Origin: Hyphomicrobiales bacterium
Lineage (GTDB): Bacteria; Pseudomonadota; Alphaproteobacteria; Rhizobiales; Beijerinckiaceae
Reading direction: 5' to 3'
Assembly: GCA_027483895.1 (NCBI GenBank)
Contig: JAIXTP010000001.1
Location: forward strand, 1 to 63,955
DNA length: 63,955 nt
Shown: positions 62,635-63,955 of the stretch, one piece after another
Layout: every line of letters begins with the position of its first letter
Numbering within the stretch: the first letter of the stretch is position 1
The notes under the pieces: model-generated
The model's database searches: none
The model's input: the letters and a program-made list of their open reading frames with translations, nothing else
Told to the model about the DNA's origin: nothing
Position numbers and translations under genes: made by a program

Positions 62635-63807
62635 ATGGAGGCTCCGGCCCCCTCCCCCTACGACCCGTCCCGCTGCACCCGAACGATCACCATCGCCGCG
62701 GCGATCCTGACGATCGCGCTCGTGGGCACCGGTCTGTCGCTCACGCTGCCCCTACTGTCGCTCCGCATGGAGGCGGGCGGCATGTCCGGCGGCTTCATCG
62801 GCTTCAACACGGCGGTCGGCGGGCTCGCCACCGTGATCGGCGCGCCTTTCGTCCCCGGCCTCGCCCGCCGCTTCGGCGTCCGCCCCATCCTGCTCTTCGC
62901 CGTCGCGCTCGGCGCGATCGTGCTGGTGTCCTTCCACTTCGTGCCGGATTTCCGCGCCTGGTTCGTCCTGCGCTTCCTGTTCGGCGTGTCGCTGACCATC
63001 CTGTTCGTGCTCAGCGAATACTGGATCAATGCCGCGGCACCTCCCGAGCGCCGCGGGCTCGTGATGGGGATCTACGCGACCGTCCTCTCGCTCGGCTTCG
63101 CGGCGGGCCCGGCGATCCTCGCCGCGGTCGGCACGCAGGGCCTCGCGCCTTTCGCCGCGGGCGCCCTCGTCTATCTGCTCGCCGTCGCCCCCGTCGCCGC
63201 GGCGGGCGCCGAAACGCCCGCCATCGAGGACGAGACGACCAAGGGCGTCTTCGGCTTTCTTCGCGCGGCACCGGCCGCGACGCTTGCGGGCTTCATCTAC
63301 GGCGCCGTCGAAACCGGCGCCTTCGGGCTTCTCCCCGTCTACGGCCGCAAGCTCGGCTTCGACGAGCAGGCGGCCGCCGCGCTGATCACGGTGGTGGCGC
63401 TCGGCAACGTCGTCTTCCAGATCCCCATCGGGCTGATCGCGGATCGGGTGGACCGGCGTCTCGTACTGCTCGTCTGCGCGCTCGTGGGAACGGGCGGCGC
63501 GCTGCTGCTCCCGGCCCTCGAGGATTCGCCGGGCGCACTGCATGCCGTTTTGTTCGTATGGGGCGGAATCGTCGCCGGGCTCTACACGGTCGGCCTCGCG
63601 ATGCTGGGCGCGCGCTACACGGGCGCGGAGCTCGCGACCGCCAACGCGACCTTCGTGATCCTCTACAGTCTCGGCATGATCGCGGGGCCGCCCGCGATCG
63701 GCCTCGGCATGGACGCGTTCGACCCGCACGGCTTCGCCTATGCCTTGGCCGCGATGTTCGGCTTCTACTGCCTCGTGGCGGGCGTAAGGGCGGCGAAATC
63801 GGCCTGA
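62635..63807 (+). CDS. MFS transporter (YcaD-like)
   Basis: 390 aa with about 12 helices. LARRFGVRPILLFAVALGA is the motif-A loop, RFLFGVSLTILFVLSEYWINAAAPPERRG a well conserved helix 4-5 segment seen in YcaD-type transporters, and GLIADRVDRRLVLLVCA its counterpart in the second half. Starts 3 bp after the NUDIX stop. Substrate unknown. Confidence 0.9.
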   Translation: MEAPAPSPYDPSRCTRTITIAAAILTIALVGTGLSLTLPLLSLRMEAGGMSGGFIGFNTAVGGLATVIGAPFVPGLARRFGVRPILLFAVALGAIVLVSFHFVPDFRAWFVLRFLFGVSLTILFVLSEYWINAAAPPERRGLVMGIYATVLSLGFAAGPAILAAVGTQGLAPFAAGALVYLLAVAPVAAAGAETPAIEDETTKGVFGFLRAAPAATLAGFIYGAVETGAFGLLPVYGRKLGFDEQAAAALITVVALGNVVFQIPIGLIADRVDRRLVLLVCALVGTGGALLLPALEDSPGALHAVLFVWGGIVAGLYTVGLAMLGARYTGAELATANATFVILYSLGMIAGPPAIGLGMDAFDPHGFAYALAAMFGFYCLVAGVRAAKSA

Positions 63808-63823
63808 CGGGGCCCGCTCTTCC

Positions 63824-63851
63824 TTGACATTCCGACGGGCATCGTTAGAGA
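63824..63851 (+). promoter_or_regulatory. Candidate sigma-70 promoter of rpmG
   Basis: TTGACA (63824-63829), 16 bp, TAGAGA (63846-63851), about 95 nt upstream of the rpmG ATG. Confidence 0.6.
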
Positions 63852-63864
63852 TCGCGCCACGCAA

Positions 63865-63885
63865 CGGCCGGTCCCGCACCGGCCG
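63865..63885 (+). promoter_or_regulatory. Hairpin in the rpmG leader
   Basis: Perfect 8-bp stem CGGCCGGT-CCCGC-ACCGGCCG followed by GTTTC. It lies about 14 nt after the proposed -10, so it would begin near the transcript 5' end; a role in mRNA stability or as a terminator for read-through from the MFS gene is possible. Confidence 0.5.
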
Positions 63886-63945
63886 GTTTCAGTTTCGTCT
63901 CAGCATGCGCCCGCCGCGGCGCTCTCAAGCTCGAGGATCCGCGCC

Positions 63946-63955
63946 ATGGCCAAGG
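63946..63955 (+). CDS. rpmG: 50S ribosomal protein L33, first codons only
   Basis: ATG GCC AAG G (Met-Ala-Lys-) with GAGGA 10 nt upstream, at the window edge. L33 starts MAK and usually follows the rnr-DUF983-NUDIX block in alphaproteobacteria; the call rests on that context and is otherwise unproven. Confidence 0.65.

Overview
The window is a GC-rich (roughly two-thirds G+C by eye) chromosomal segment of an alphaproteobacterium, most likely of the order Hyphomicrobiales (Rhizobiales). The evidence is the set of lineage-typical genes and gene orders: lptF-lptG-lptD-pdxA-rsmA; fabD-fabG-acpP-fabF-mltG-yicC-gmk; rpsF-rpsR-DUF2232-rplI; rnr-DUF983-NUDIX-(MFS)-rpmG; cysE-DUF3126; trmFO; an NDUFS4-like Complex I gene; a BTLCP transglutaminase-like peptidase preceded by a textbook CtrA box. 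A membrane-targeted formate dehydrogenase with a DUF3306 gene and a 'formate dehydrogenase region TAT target' gene fits a respiratory or methylotrophic lifestyle. Genus is not determinable from this sequence alone.

Layout. 1-564: 5' part of an RTX repeat protein on the minus strand that runs off the window edge, behind an AT-rich 5' region unlike the rest of the window. 1011-4327: rimO, a CAP-domain lipoprotein, an RDD membrane protein and the N-end-rule transferase bpt. 4344-10564: formate dehydrogenase cluster (small TAT-target protein, catalytic alpha subunit with Cys in place of Sec, four-cluster ferredoxin-like beta, cytochrome b gamma, an unknown 92-aa membrane protein, DUF3306, and an unknown secreted protein). 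10888-16914: DUF1127 small protein with a strong terminator, trmFO, glucokinase, Ca2+/H+ antiporter, a 61-aa unknown, DhaK-DhaL kinase. 16959-17502: tRNA-Arg(TCT), the NDUFS4-like gene, tRNA-Pro(TGG). 17616-23030: ABC-F ATPase convergent with a pepA-holC-lipoprotein-MFS operon. 23177-29760: LPS export operon lptFGD coupled to pdxA and rsmA, lacking the surA gene I would expect after lptD. 29761-36484: gmk, yicC, mltG and the fatty-acid synthesis cluster. 36580-42800: ppx-rlmE and an RND efflux pair. 43029-46612: tRNA-Gln(CTG), pgi, NnrU-like, BTLCP peptidase. 46622-52340: gamma carbonic anhydrase and a complete mlaFEDACB phospholipid-transport operon ending in an unrecognised 442-aa exported protein. 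52472-55334: DUF3126, cysE, two overlapping alpha/beta hydrolases. 55413-63955: ribosomal genes behind a hairpin-rich leader, a SPOUT methyltransferase, RNase R and associated genes, and the first codons of rpmG.

The segment is mostly core genome: envelope biogenesis (Lpt, Mla, MltG, fatty acids, lipoproteins), translation and RNA modification. Many genes are translationally coupled through 4-nt ATGA/GTGA/TTGA overlaps. I see no insertion sequence, prophage, CRISPR array or replication origin.

Most worth a second look: the unknown protein ending the mla operon; the unknown small proteins around the formate dehydrogenase; the loss of surA; a probable ATT start for glucokinase; the CtrA box at the BTLCP gene; the Gly/Arg-rich tail on ribosomal protein S6; and the truncated RTX gene with its AT-rich regulatory region.
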